From contig NZ_FQZE01000005.1 in NCBI RefSeq assembly GCF_900141875.1, positions 1 to 64,000 of the forward strand: DNA of 64,000 bases, in the 5' to 3' direction. Source of the DNA: Tangfeifania diversioriginum (GTDB lineage Bacteria > Bacteroidota > Bacteroidia > Bacteroidales > Prolixibacteraceae). Numbering within the stretch: position 1 is the stretch's first letter; each line of letters begins with the position of its first letter. The notes below the pieces were generated by a model that worked only from the letters and a program-made list of their open reading frames with translations, had not been told where the DNA came from and searched no databases. A program made the position numbers and the translations under genes. Positions 9,081 through 18,228 of the stretch are shown one piece after another.

Positions 9081-10134
9081 TAAGTTTTAGCTGTAGGTTT
9101 ACTGAATAGATATTGTTTTCGCCCGAAATTTCCAATGCATAATCATTCGGGCTGTATAAATGCTTCAATCTGCGTTTTACATTTTTTACACCAATGCCAC
9201 CTGTTTTTTTGATTTGGGTTTCAGGTGGATCAAAATTGTTTTCAATATAAAAATGAAGGGCCCCGGATTTACTGAAATCAAAAAATATACGGATAAAATC
9301 TTCATTGTTTCCAGGCAACCCGTGTTTAAACGCATTATCGATGAATGGCTCGAAAAGCAACGGGGCGATTTTGGCCGAAGGTATTTCTCCTTTAATCTCA
9401 TACGAAATTTTCACTTCCTCAGGTGCGCGGATTTTTTGCAGCTCAATAAAGTTGTTTACAAATTCTATTTCTTTTTCAAGGGCAATGTAATTTCCTCTCG
9501 ATTCATAAATAATATGCCGCATTAAATCGGATAAACGCAAAATCAGCCCGGGCACTTTGTCGGATTTCACAAGCGCCAGCGAATAGATATTATTCAGCGA
9601 GTTAAAAAGAAAGTGAGGATTTAGCTGGCCTTTTAGCGTTTTAAGTTCCGCTTCCAGTTTCTGTTGCTCAATGCGGGCAAGTTTTAAATTTAAATCCTGC
9701 AATGCAATCCATTCTTTTATAAATTTCAAAAACGATGTAAAAGCTACATAAATGAGTGTGGCGAAAAAGTAAGCCGAGTGAAGGTTCGAGTCATAGGAAG
9801 TGAAACGTTCGCCAAAATCGAGAATATTCCTGAGCGGCAAAATAAATAAAAACTGGATGGTTAAGCTGGAAACGGTTAATAATATAATGAGCCAGAAAAT
9901 ATAAAAAACATAATTTTTCTTTTTCAGAAACCGGGGAATCAGCACGTAAAGGTTGACATAAACGCCCATTGCAAATCCAAAATTTGCGATTAATGCTTTG
10001 GCAATTATAGCAACATCGAAGTGGACGCGCTTTTCGTTGAAATAGAAAAAAAACAACATTATACCGATGCTAACCAACCAAAACAGAATGTGCCCTGCAA
10101 TTTTCAGCCGATGATATAATTTTGTTTTTTCCAT
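9064..10134 (-). CDS. LytS-type membrane sensor histidine kinase
   Basis: 356 residues. Four predicted membrane helices (about 12-31, 45-66, 76-99, 119-138) without a large outer domain are followed by a coiled stretch (ALQDLNLKLARIEQQKLEAELK) and the His_kinase domain with H174 in LKGQLNPHFLFNSLNNI. The ATP-binding N box is IDNAFKHGLPG and the glycine box GGIGVKNVKRRL. This is the partner of the LytTR regulator downstream. Lack of a periplasmic domain suggests that it senses within or near the membrane; the signal is unknown. Confidence 0.93.
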   Translation of the reverse strand: MEKTKLYHRLKIAGHILFWLVSIGIMLFFFYFNEKRVHFDVAIIAKALIANFGFAMGVYVNLYVLIPRFLKKKNYVFYIFWLIILLTVSSLTIQFLFILPLRNILDFGERFTSYDSNLHSAYFFATLIYVAFTSFLKFIKEWIALQDLNLKLARIEQQKLEAELKTLKGQLNPHFLFNSLNNIYSLALVKSDKVPGLILRLSDLMRHIIYESRGNYIALEKEIEFVNNFIELQKIRAPEEVKISYEIKGEIPSAKIAPLLFEPFIDNAFKHGLPGNNEDFIRIFFDFSKSGALHFYIENNFDPPETQIKKTGGIGVKNVKRRLKHLYSPNDYALEISGENNIYSVNLQLKLIENGN

Positions 10135-10316
10135 TCAGTTTTACTTTGGCCTGCGTTTTTAAAAAATTGCACCGTCCTTTTAGGGCGGTTAAAAAGAGTA
10201 GTTAATTCTATGAGTATATTTTGAAAAATTTTGTAACATATAAAGCTACAAATTTTTTCAAAATGTTACCTTCCGTGCTCATTTCTTAACCACCACTAAA
10301 TTTCACCATTGTAATA
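10135..10316. other. intergenic region with an 18-bp AT-rich inverted repeat
   Basis: ATTTTGAAAAATTTTGTA (10218-10235) pairs with TACAAATTTTTTCAAAAT (10247-10264) with one mismatch around an 11-base loop. A smaller hairpin ACCGTCC/GGGCGGT lies at about 10171-10190. Both lie between the stop of the glycosyltransferase and the kinase start, both genes on the minus strand, so one may terminate the former or regulate the latter. Confidence 0.4.
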
Positions 10317-11027
10317 TTAAATCCGGTCACGTTTTTGGGTGATTTTTTTGAAATAGTATAAAAACGGATTGCTGTATTTTAAATTTTTCCAGGGCCGGCT
10401 GGAGTGGGGAAGGTGCAAAACCCTCACGCCCTTTGCCAGGTAATTATTGAACCCCATTTTTTTGGATTGACGGCTAATCGACACGTCAAACCAATCCTTT
10501 TTTTGCGATAATTCAGTAAAATTAAATGCACTGAGAAATGGAACCGACAGCAACGTGCAACAGAAACTCAGGCTGTGAGAGGTATTCACAATTTTGTCGC
10601 TTTTCTTTTTTTCAAAATTGTAAGGGAAGTTGTAGTTGCCTTTTTTATCGGTTGTGATGGCTCCAACCAGACCCGGATTTTCAGCTGTTTCGTTTATCTT
10701 CAGCAGCTCGGTAATCGTGTCAGGTTTAATAATTACATCCGACTCGATGATGATTAGTGGCAGGTTTTTTTTCAACGCCTTTTCCTGTGCCATTTCCAAC
10801 ACTAGTTTGTAATTGGGCGACGGGTTTGTTGTAACTTCTTCAAGATGAATCAGGTTGAAGTTTAGTTTCTTCCTTGTTTTTTCGAGCAGATCTTTGGTTG
10901 CCCTTTCGCTAAAATCATTAAAAACATAGTAGTTGTTTTCACAACCCGACTGGCAAATGGCCTCAATTGTTTTTAAGGTTGTTTCGGGCGAATTTTTTAC
11001 CGGCGTTATTACAATTGCTTCTGACAT
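10317..11027 (-). CDS. family 2-like glycosyltransferase
   Basis: 236 residues. The N-terminus EAIVITPVKNSPETTLKTIEAI is the nucleotide-binding strand-loop-helix of a GT-A fold. IIIESDVIIKPDTITEL supplies a DxD-like acidic site for metal and sugar nucleotide, and KKDWFDVSISRQSKKMGF fits the acceptor-side segment of GT2 enzymes. It is shorter than many GT2 proteins and has no membrane helix, so it is probably cytoplasmic or peripheral. No polysaccharide genes are nearby, so donor and acceptor are unknown. Confidence 0.75.
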   Translation of the reverse strand: MSEAIVITPVKNSPETTLKTIEAICQSGCENNYYVFNDFSERATKDLLEKTRKKLNFNLIHLEEVTTNPSPNYKLVLEMAQEKALKKNLPLIIIESDVIIKPDTITELLKINETAENPGLVGAITTDKKGNYNFPYNFEKKKSDKIVNTSHSLSFCCTLLSVPFLSAFNFTELSQKKDWFDVSISRQSKKMGFNNYLAKGVRVLHLPHSSRPWKNLKYSNPFLYYFKKITQKRDRI

Positions 11028-11303
11028 TTTATATCGTTAATAGCTGCAAAGTTAGGCCGTGAAACGGAATTTCTGCTTAATTCTTCAAAAATAACATCTA
11101 TCCCGTTTAATTCATGAAAAATATTTTACATTATTAAAGTCTACTTGGTTAAGCGGATGCATAAAAAATACAAAAAAAAATATTTTTCTCAAGTGCGTTT
11201 ATTTTAATGCATCTGCTTCGTTGCGAAACCCTTGAAATAGACAACTATATCAATGGGTTCCGACGTCTTATCTACATCAAACTAAACGCATGAATAAAAC
11301 TGG
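11028..11303. other. intergenic region with a long imperfect hairpin
   Basis: No gene is seen. AAGCGGATGCAT (11151-11162) pairs with ATGCATCTGCTT (11207-11218), with one G-U position and extension through the A/T runs on the inner side. It lies between two minus-strand genes and could terminate the SDR gene or be a remnant repeat. Confidence 0.35.
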
Positions 11304-12068
11304 CTATGTTTCGTTTCTGTTAAAATCGCGCGAGTAGGCCTGGTCGGTTGGCATCACAAGTATATCGTCGATATTAACATGTTTAGGGCGCGTTACAACG
11401 AACAGAATGGTTTCCGCCACATCTTCGGCATTCAATGGCGTATAACCTTTGTAAACCTCTCGTGCGCGTTCCTCGTTGCCTTTATACCTGACAAGGGCAA
11501 ACTCGGTATCGACCGCACCCGGACAAACCGAGGAAACTTTAAGGCCGTGTTTCAAAAAATCGAGCCGCAATCCTTTGGTAAGCGATTGCACGGCATGTTT
11601 GGTGGCACAGTAAACATTTCCCATGGGGTACGTTTCTCTTCCGGCAATGGATGAAATGTTCACAATATGGCCTTCGCCTCTTTTAACCATTTGTTGCGAA
11701 ACAAGCCGTGTAATGTACAACAAACCTTTAATATTGGTGTCTATCATTCGTCCCCAGTCGTCAGTTGCCCCGTCAGCAATGGAAGAGAAACCCACCGCAA
11801 GTCCGGCATTGTTTATTAAAACATCAATGTTTTTCCAGTTGTCCGGAAGGCTGTTAATGGCTTGTTCTGTTTCAGCCGAATTTCTAATATCAAATTTTAA
11901 TGTCAACACTTCTGAACCGGATTCATGCTGAATTTTTTCCTTCAGGTCCGAAAGTCGATCCTCCCTTCTTCCTGTTAGAATGAGGTTAAAATTGTTTTCA
12001 GCCAGCAGGTTAGCTGTTGCCTCACCAATTCCCGATGTTGCGCCTGTAATTAATGCTATTTTTTTCAT
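11304..12068 (-). CDS. short-chain dehydrogenase/reductase (YdfG-like)
   Basis: 254 residues, a classical SDR. The Rossmann motif TGATSGIGEA is at 8-17 and is followed by LTGRREDRL, whose arginines favour NADP(H). NNAG, catalytic Ser in NISSIAG, and the YxxxK pair in VYCATKHAV complete the active site. Known relatives of the YdfG type reduce 3-hydroxy acids such as serine or malonic semialdehyde. It is transcribed divergently from the PurL-like gene. The exact substrate cannot be told from sequence. Confidence 0.9.
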   Translation of the reverse strand: MKKIALITGATSGIGEATANLLAENNFNLILTGRREDRLSDLKEKIQHESGSEVLTLKFDIRNSAETEQAINSLPDNWKNIDVLINNAGLAVGFSSIADGATDDWGRMIDTNIKGLLYITRLVSQQMVKRGEGHIVNISSIAGRETYPMGNVYCATKHAVQSLTKGLRLDFLKHGLKVSSVCPGAVDTEFALVRYKGNEERAREVYKGYTPLNAEDVAETILFVVTRPKHVNIDDILVMPTDQAYSRDFNRNET

Positions 12069-12169
12069 TTTGTTGATATTTAGAAAAATACACGATTTTA
12101 ACTGGTAGTGAAAATTTTACCCGAAGTTAAAAAAAACATTAAAACGTATGGATAAATCATGTTCTTAAT

Positions 12170-12177
12170 TACCTTTG
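12170..12177 (+). promoter_or_regulatory. -7 promoter box of the PurL-like gene
   Basis: TACCTTTG matches TAnnTTTG. A clear -33 TTTG is lacking. The box covers the TTG at 12175, so that TTG is not a plausible start codon; the ATG at 12211 fits. Confidence 0.5.
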
Positions 12178-12210
12178 CTGACACTATTTTTACCAGAAAA
12201 ATCAGGCATT

Positions 12211-13251
12211 ATGAGTGAAGTTTTAAATCAAGAAACAGCGTTTTCAATTGATTCTGTTCCTGAACCTAAAGACATTGAAAATGTAATATTTTCGCTGATG
12301 GTGAATCCAAACCTGTCGAGCATTAATTATTTCAACGACTTTAGTGAGGTGCCAATTTCTCCTGATGCCATTGGCGCAGGGGATAACGATGAAATCGGCC
12401 TTTTTGATCTCGATTCCAATGGGTCGGCACTGGCAATGAGTACTCATGCCTTTCATCACCACCTGCAAAACAACCCGCAAAAAGCTACTGAAATCTTAAT
12501 TTCGCGGGCTACCCGCAAAATGTTATGTATGGGTGTTAAACCAGTGGCAATCAGTGCTTTTTTGTACCATATTAACTTTGCCGATCCTAATGGGCAAAAT
12601 GTTGCTTCCGGCGCCAAAAAAGGCCTGGAAAACGCAGCACAAAAATTCAACCTGAAAATTTCGGATCGAAAAATCAGGTTCGACCATTTTTCAGGTCACG
12701 GCCCCGTTCCGGCAACAATTATTATCAGCATGATTGGTACAGTTGAAAACAGGGAAACAATTACCACTCACGCGCTTAAGAAAAAGGGCAGTAACATTTT
12801 TTTGATTGGGCACTCTGTGGATGATATCGGTTCTTCGGAATACCTGGAATTCTACCATGGAATTGCAGATTCACCCTTGCCTGCTTTCAACATAAATAAT
12901 GAAATTCAGATACATAAAGCCCTGAAAGAGCTTCATCAGTTAAACTTACTTCAAAGCGCAAGCCCGATTGGTAAAGGAGGTTTATTTTTTACCCTGTTGA
13001 GGGCCGCGATTCCAAACGGACTGGGTTTTGATATTACCACTGCTGCCGAAACACGTTTGGATTCCTTTTTATTTGGCGAAGCTATGGGGAGAATTTGTGT
13101 GGAGATTGAATCTGATAAGGAAGATGAGTTTGTGGATATCATGTCCGAACAGAATATCCCGTTTTTCACACTCGGCCATGTCACAAAAGGCGAAATCCGC
13201 ATTGACGATGAATCATTGGGATATATCGATAAAATGACATCTGGTTTATAG
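12211..13251 (+). CDS. AIR synthase-related (PurL-like) protein
   Basis: 346 residues from the ATG at 12211; an upstream TTG at 12175 lies within the promoter box. The fold is that of the PurM/PurL ATP-dependent family: an N-terminal half with DAIGAGDNDEIGLF and a C-terminal half with FLIGHSVDDIGSSEYLEF, then SPIGKGGLFFTLLRAAIPNGLGFDI and LFGEAMGRICVEIE. These correspond to the C-terminal half of formylglycinamidine ribonucleotide synthase (PurL). It is about half the length of small PurL and lacks a glutaminase domain, so it is probably a paralogue with a separate role and not the purine enzyme. The gene precedes ubiE by 71 bases. Confidence 0.7.
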   Translation: MSEVLNQETAFSIDSVPEPKDIENVIFSLMVNPNLSSINYFNDFSEVPISPDAIGAGDNDEIGLFDLDSNGSALAMSTHAFHHHLQNNPQKATEILISRATRKMLCMGVKPVAISAFLYHINFADPNGQNVASGAKKGLENAAQKFNLKISDRKIRFDHFSGHGPVPATIIISMIGTVENRETITTHALKKKGSNIFLIGHSVDDIGSSEYLEFYHGIADSPLPAFNINNEIQIHKALKELHQLNLLQSASPIGKGGLFFTLLRAAIPNGLGFDITTAAETRLDSFLFGEAMGRICVEIESDKEDEFVDIMSEQNIPFFTLGHVTKGEIRIDDESLGYIDKMTSGL

Positions 13252-13322
13252 GAATTCGAAAATTATCATCTTTTGAAATTCTTTTTCAGAGAAGTGTAGT
13301 TGAAAGAATTTATCAAAAATTA

Positions 13323-14054
13323 ATGTCAGCAGTTCCTTACAAAAATTCAGCGCTAAGCAAAAAAGGACAGGTGGAAGAAATGTTCGACAGCATTTCGCAC
13401 CGTTACGATTTGCTGAACCATTTGCTGTCGGTGAATATTGACAAATTGTGGCGCAAAAAAGCAATTAAATTGCTTGCTCCGCATCATCCCGAGAAAATTC
13501 TTGATATTGCCACGGGCACTGCCGATTTTGCACTTGCTGCAACCCGGCTGAACCCCAAAAAAATTACAGGGATCGACCTGTCCGAAGGCATGCTGAAAAT
13601 AGGCCGGCAGAAAATTGAAAAAAAAGGATTGACAGGAAGTATTGAATTATTGAAAGCCGATTCAGAAGCACTTCCTTTTGATGATGCCACTTTCGATGCC
13701 GCAGTTGTTGGCTTTGGCGTGCGTAATTTTGAAAACCTTGAAAAAGGGCTGTCAGAAATTCAGAGGGTACTGAAGCCCGGCGGAGTTTTCATCGTCCTTG
13801 AATTTTCGCGGCCGCGTAAGGCATTTTTCAAACAGCTGTACTTTTTTTATTTCAATAATATTTTACCAATGCTTGGCCGGCTGGTATCAAAAGACAACAG
13901 TGCTTACACTTATTTGCCGGAATCGGTGCGCGAATTTCCGGATGGTGACGATTTTGTTTCCATCCTGGAAAAAACCGGATACCACAAATGCAGCTGGCAC
14001 CCTCAAACTTTTGGCATTGCCTCGATATATAAAGCTCAAAAACCCGAAAATTGA
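13323..14054 (+). CDS. ubiE: demethylmenaquinone C-methyltransferase
   Basis: 243 residues. It transfers a methyl group from SAM to demethylmenaquinone, the last step of menaquinone synthesis; in Bacteroidota, which use menaquinone, the MenG activity applies. Signature regions are KKGQVEEMFDSISHRYDLLNHLLS, the SAM motif ILDIATGTADFAL, VVGFGVRNFENLE, and FIVLEFSRPRKAFF, all typical of UbiE/MenG at normal length. It stands before porT with a 62-base gap. The product supplies the quinone used by the terminal oxidases encoded further along. Confidence 0.95.
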   Translation: MSAVPYKNSALSKKGQVEEMFDSISHRYDLLNHLLSVNIDKLWRKKAIKLLAPHHPEKILDIATGTADFALAATRLNPKKITGIDLSEGMLKIGRQKIEKKGLTGSIELLKADSEALPFDDATFDAAVVGFGVRNFENLEKGLSEIQRVLKPGGVFIVLEFSRPRKAFFKQLYFFYFNNILPMLGRLVSKDNSAYTYLPESVREFPDGDDFVSILEKTGYHKCSWHPQTFGIASIYKAQKPEN

Positions 14055-14116
14055 ATTAAAATACAATAAAAAATCACTTTATTTGTTTCTGAATAAAATG
14101 GATTGATTTTAGCCAG

Positions 14117-14899
14117 GTGAGAAAAATTTTTACTGTCATATTTTTAGTGCTCATTGCCGGGAACCTACTTGCCCAAAAGCAGAAAGTGAACCACATGACA
14201 ACTTTCGACGACAAGTTGCTTCATTTTGGATTTACCCTTGGAATGAACACGCTCGATTTTGGGATTGTGCATTACAACCCAATTGGCAGTAATCCCGATT
14301 TTACTACACCTCCGGCCAACACCTGGTATCCTGATGAAGAACGAATAACAGGGAATCATTTTGTAAGAGCTGATATTGAAGAAGTTATTCCAGGTTTTAC
14401 CGTTGGAATCGTTTCCAGTTTGCGGCTTACCCGCGATTTGAACCTGCGCTTTTTGCCCGGGTTATCGTTTGGAGAACGGATTCTTACCTATAACCAGTTG
14501 GTTGTTGATTACACCACAAGCGGATTTTCAAACCGAACTTACGATTACTCCGTAAAATCCACTTTTCTCGATTTCCCTTTGCTGATAAAGTACAAAGCCC
14601 GGCGAATCAATAACGACAGGCCTTATGTTATATTTGGCGGAGCATACCGGCAGGACATTTCGCGCACTGGCGGAGAGGACTTGGTCAGGTTAACAAACGG
14701 AGGTTTTTATGCTGAAATTGGTGCAGGATGGGATCATTATTTCACATTTTTCCGGTTTTCAGTTGAAGCGAAAGTGAGTTTAGGGCTCAATAATCAGTTG
14801 GGAGATCCGCCTCAAGGCGATAATCAGAGAAAATATTACACGCATGCGTTTGAAAGTTTGCGTTCCAATATTTTCACCCTTTGTTTCCATTTTGAATAA
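14117..14899 (+). CDS. porT: PorT family protein, type IX secretion component
   Basis: 260 residues with a signal peptide (1-20, ending GNLLAQ) and a short outer-membrane beta barrel; alternating strands end in NIFTLCFHFE, a terminal aromatic typical of barrels. The family PorT is required for T9SS secretion in Porphyromonas and Flavobacterium. DDKLLHFGFTLGMNTLDF is the characteristic N-terminal strand. The start is GTG; the nearest ATG upstream is followed by a stop. The position directly after ubiE and before a TrmH methyltransferase and a TamA-like gene is one I know from other Bacteroidota and supports the call. Confidence 0.85.
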   Translation: MRKIFTVIFLVLIAGNLLAQKQKVNHMTTFDDKLLHFGFTLGMNTLDFGIVHYNPIGSNPDFTTPPANTWYPDEERITGNHFVRADIEEVIPGFTVGIVSSLRLTRDLNLRFLPGLSFGERILTYNQLVVDYTTSGFSNRTYDYSVKSTFLDFPLLIKYKARRINNDRPYVIFGGAYRQDISRTGGEDLVRLTNGGFYAEIGAGWDHYFTFFRFSVEAKVSLGLNNQLGDPPQGDNQRKYYTHAFESLRSNIFTLCFHFE

Positions 14900-14904
14900 G
14901 TTTA

Positions 14905-15672
14905 TCAAAACGTTTTCCGCCTTTTAAACTCTGAACAAATAATGGCTGCTGTTGCGCCAACATTCAACGACTCAGGGCCATCGTTTTCATTGTGAAATCG
15001 GGGAATACTCAATTTTCGCTTAACTTTTGCTGCCAATTCAGGGCTTATTCCTTTCCCTTCATTTCCCAAAATAACTACTGCTTTTTCGGGAAGTTGTGTA
15101 TTGTAAATGTTTTCACCGTCAATAAAAGTGCCCATTACCTCAGCTTGCGATTGCGTCGCAATTTCAGCCAGTTGAGCAAAGGGAGTGTAAATGGCTTTCA
15201 CCCTGACGAAAGATCCCATTGATGCCTGGATTACTTTGGGGTTGAATATGTCGGCAGTGTCGGGTGAGCAATAAATTGTTTTTGCTCCAAACCAGTCGCA
15301 TGTGCGCATGATTGTGCCTAAGTTTCCCGGGTCCTGAATGCCGTCCAAATAAAAAGTGAAAGTACCCAATTGGGCAGGAATAATATTATCTTTTGGCAAA
15401 GCGCAAAGAGCCAAACATTCCTGCGGACTTTTTAAATGGCTTGCTTTTTTTATTTCGTCGATTGAGGCTTCACCAACAATATCAGCTTTATTGATTCGTC
15501 CTGAATTGTTTTCCAGAAACTGTGCGGTTCCGAAAAGCTGGGTTACATGAAGCGAAGAATCGAGCACTTCCAGTACATTTTTTTCGCCTTCAACTAAAAA
15601 CAGCTGATGCTTTTGCCTGTATTTTTTATGGGCAAGCGATTTAATGAGTTTTATTGTATTTTTGCTAATCAT
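14905..15672 (-). CDS. TrmH/SpoU family RNA 2'-O-methyltransferase
   Basis: 255 residues from the ATG at 15672 (MISKNTIKLIKSLAHKKYRQ is the usual start of the family; an ATG at 15693 would add seven residues). An N-terminal substrate-binding domain (to about 95) precedes the SPOUT knot with motif 1 LDGIQDPGNLGTIMRTCDWF, motif 2 VVILGNEGKGIS and motif 3 SLNVGATAAIICSEF. These enzymes methylate a ribose in rRNA or tRNA with SAM; the target nucleotide is not predictable. It converges on porT with 5 bases between stops. Confidence 0.9.
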   Translation of the reverse strand: MISKNTIKLIKSLAHKKYRQKHQLFLVEGEKNVLEVLDSSLHVTQLFGTAQFLENNSGRINKADIVGEASIDEIKKASHLKSPQECLALCALPKDNIIPAQLGTFTFYLDGIQDPGNLGTIMRTCDWFGAKTIYCSPDTADIFNPKVIQASMGSFVRVKAIYTPFAQLAEIATQSQAEVMGTFIDGENIYNTQLPEKAVVILGNEGKGISPELAAKVKRKLSIPRFHNENDGPESLNVGATAAIICSEFKRRKTF

Positions 15673-15778
15673 TTTTTTAATTATTCCTTGCAAAATAAAT
15701 GTTTTAAAGTTACTGTTTCCATCTAAAACACTTCATTATTTTTGTGAGAAACAGACATGGTAAATTTAACTCGGTATT

Positions 15779-18103
15779 TTGAATAAGAGAAATCTGTCAA
15801 ATAGTGCATTTGTGGGAAAAATAATTGCATTTGTAATTGCAATTTTTTTGTTCTCTTGCACTCCTGTGAAATTTGTTCCGCAGGATGAATATCTTTTAAA
15901 TAAAGTAAATATTGAAGTTGAAAAATCAAACATCAATAAAGAAGAAGCCAAATCGCATATCCGGCAAAAGGAGAATTACAAAATCCTTGGGTTTGCCAAG
16001 TTTCACCTGTGGCTCTATAATTTATCTTCAAAGAAAAAAGAGGAAGATTGGTTGAAGCGTATTGGCGAGCCACCGGTTGTTTACGACGAGGCCCTGGTAC
16101 TTGCCTCACAGGAGCGACTGAAGCAGTATTTAGGAAACAAGGGGTATTTTAGGGCCAGTGTTGACACCGAAGTTGAGTTTAAAGAAAACAAACGGAAAGC
16201 CAATGTAAAATATAAAATTAAAACCGGCGATCAGTACAAGATTAAGGCTCTGAATTACCACATTTCCGACTCCACGTTAAAAGCACATTTTTATAAAGAT
16301 TCATCAGAAATATTGATTACGCCGGGAACCCCGTTTGATTTTAACAGGCTTGAAGAACAGCGGGAAGACATTGTGGATTTTTACCGGAACAAAGGCTATT
16401 TCTATTTTAATAAAGATGATGTGAGTTATATTGCTGACAGCAGCAGGTTTGAAAAAGAGATTGTTCTCGATTTGTTTATTGGGCAGGATTCATCGAAAAG
16501 TTATCAACCGCAGTATCTTAATGATTTTACCATTTCAGTATTGCCGGGGTCAGGGCCGGTAACTTCGGGAGTGGGTTCGGAAAGTAATTTTTCGGATACC
16601 ACAAGGCTCGACAATCTCACGTTATACCAAAATTCTGAGCTTTTTTACCGTCCTTCTTTATTTGAAAACCTTTTGCAAATGGAAAGCGGCTCTTTGTATC
16701 GTTTGGATGATGCAAGGAGTACTTTTAATGCTTTTAACCGTTTGCGTCGGTTTCGTTTTATTGATGTTCAGTTTAACAAACCTGTTCATTTGCAGGACAC
16801 CAATTTGTTAAATTGCAACATACGGTTGGCCCCTTTGAGCAAACAGGCAGTTTCGTTCGATATTGAAGGAACAAACACTTCGGGCAACCTGGGAGTGGCC
16901 GGAAATATTAATTACCGGCACAGAAACCTGTTCAGGGGTGCCGAACTTTTTCAGCTGAATTTTAAGGGGGCAATCGAACGTCAGCAGCGAGTGGTGGATG
17001 AGGTGTCTGAATATTTTAACACCCGCGAGCTGGGGGTAGAATCGAAGTTGACTTTTCCTAAACTAATCGGGCCAGGACAGGCAATTAATGCGTTTCGTGA
17101 TGTATTGCCTCAAACCGTTGTAACACTTGGTTATAATTTTCAACGAAGGCCGGAATATACCCGAACAATTTCGAATGTGAAATTTGGGTACAACTGGAAA
17201 ACATCGGAATACCTGGATCATACCTGGAACCTTGTTGACTTTAACCTTGTAAATCTTTACCAGTTCGATCCGGGCTTTATCAATTTCATTAAAGACCTGT
17301 ACATTAAAAGTAGTTTTACCGACCATCTGATTATGGCAATGAACTATTCGCTGGTTTACAATACCCAACAATTGGGGACAAAGAAAAGCTACACTTATTT
17401 TCGGTTCAATGTGGAGTCGGCAGGAAATTTACTCGGATTGTATTCATCTGTCACCAACAGGACCAAAAATCAGGAAATTGACAGTTTGGGGGTAGTTTCA
17501 TCAAGTTATTACAGGTTGCTGAGCACCCGTTTTGCCCAATACGTAAAATCTGATGTTGAATTCAGGTATGGTTATACAATTGATAAATACAACACAGTGG
17601 TTGGCCGTGCGTTTTTAGGGGCTGCCCTGCCGTACGGTAATTTTGATGTTTTGCCTTTCGAAAAGAAATATTTTACCGGTGGTGCCAATGGTATCAGAGC
17701 CTGGCAGGTGCGTTCCCTGGGGCCGGGCACTTATAATGCTCCTGAAGATGCTTACCCTAACCAGTCGGCTGATATTAAGCTGGAAGTGAATCTGGAGTAC
17801 AGGTATAACCTCATAGGATTTTTAGAAGGGGCACTGTTTTTAGATGCCGGAAATATCTGGGCTATAAACAGTAAGGATAATCGACCCGGCGCACTGTTTA
17901 AACTGAACAGTTTTTACAGGCAGCTGGCTTTGGGAACCGGCACCGGGTTTCGTTTCGATTTTAACTATTTTATTTTTCGCGTCGATGTGGGAATGAAACT
18001 TCGTGATCCTTCCCAACCCACAGGCAATGGCTGGATTATAGGACACAGAAGATACACCAGCGACGATTTTAATCTCGCATTTGCAATAGGTTATCCATTC
18101 TGA
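15779..18103 (+). CDS. BamA/TamA family outer membrane lipoprotein (TamL-like)
   Basis: 774 residues from a TTG start; a GTG twelve codons in is an alternative. The signal ends in a lipobox, AIFLFSC27, so the protein is a lipoprotein as well as a barrel, the arrangement of TamL in Bacteroidota. POTRA-like domains occupy about 30-230 (GNKGYFRASVDTEVEF; YRNKGYFYFNKDDVSY). A 16-strand Omp85 barrel follows, with GGANGIRAWQVRSLGPG, the conserved (V/I)RG(F/Y)-type loop in variant form, and a C-terminal strand ending AFAIGYPF. It inserts or assembles outer-membrane proteins. TamB, its usual partner, is not in the window. Confidence 0.88.
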   Translation: MNKRNLSNSAFVGKIIAFVIAIFLFSCTPVKFVPQDEYLLNKVNIEVEKSNINKEEAKSHIRQKENYKILGFAKFHLWLYNLSSKKKEEDWLKRIGEPPVVYDEALVLASQERLKQYLGNKGYFRASVDTEVEFKENKRKANVKYKIKTGDQYKIKALNYHISDSTLKAHFYKDSSEILITPGTPFDFNRLEEQREDIVDFYRNKGYFYFNKDDVSYIADSSRFEKEIVLDLFIGQDSSKSYQPQYLNDFTISVLPGSGPVTSGVGSESNFSDTTRLDNLTLYQNSELFYRPSLFENLLQMESGSLYRLDDARSTFNAFNRLRRFRFIDVQFNKPVHLQDTNLLNCNIRLAPLSKQAVSFDIEGTNTSGNLGVAGNINYRHRNLFRGAELFQLNFKGAIERQQRVVDEVSEYFNTRELGVESKLTFPKLIGPGQAINAFRDVLPQTVVTLGYNFQRRPEYTRTISNVKFGYNWKTSEYLDHTWNLVDFNLVNLYQFDPGFINFIKDLYIKSSFTDHLIMAMNYSLVYNTQQLGTKKSYTYFRFNVESAGNLLGLYSSVTNRTKNQEIDSLGVVSSSYYRLLSTRFAQYVKSDVEFRYGYTIDKYNTVVGRAFLGAALPYGNFDVLPFEKKYFTGGANGIRAWQVRSLGPGTYNAPEDAYPNQSADIKLEVNLEYRYNLIGFLEGALFLDAGNIWAINSKDNRPGALFKLNSFYRQLALGTGTGFRFDFNYFIFRVDVGMKLRDPSQPTGNGWIIGHRRYTSDDFNLAFAIGYPF

Positions 18104-18228
18104 AAAAAAAGAATTACTTTTTTATTTTCTGCTTTTGCAATGAATTATTTTTTTGCATTTTTAGCCCCGCTTTGCTTATTGAATGTAAGTAAACAGAGTA
18201 GAAATTATTTAATTAATTCCAGGGTAAA

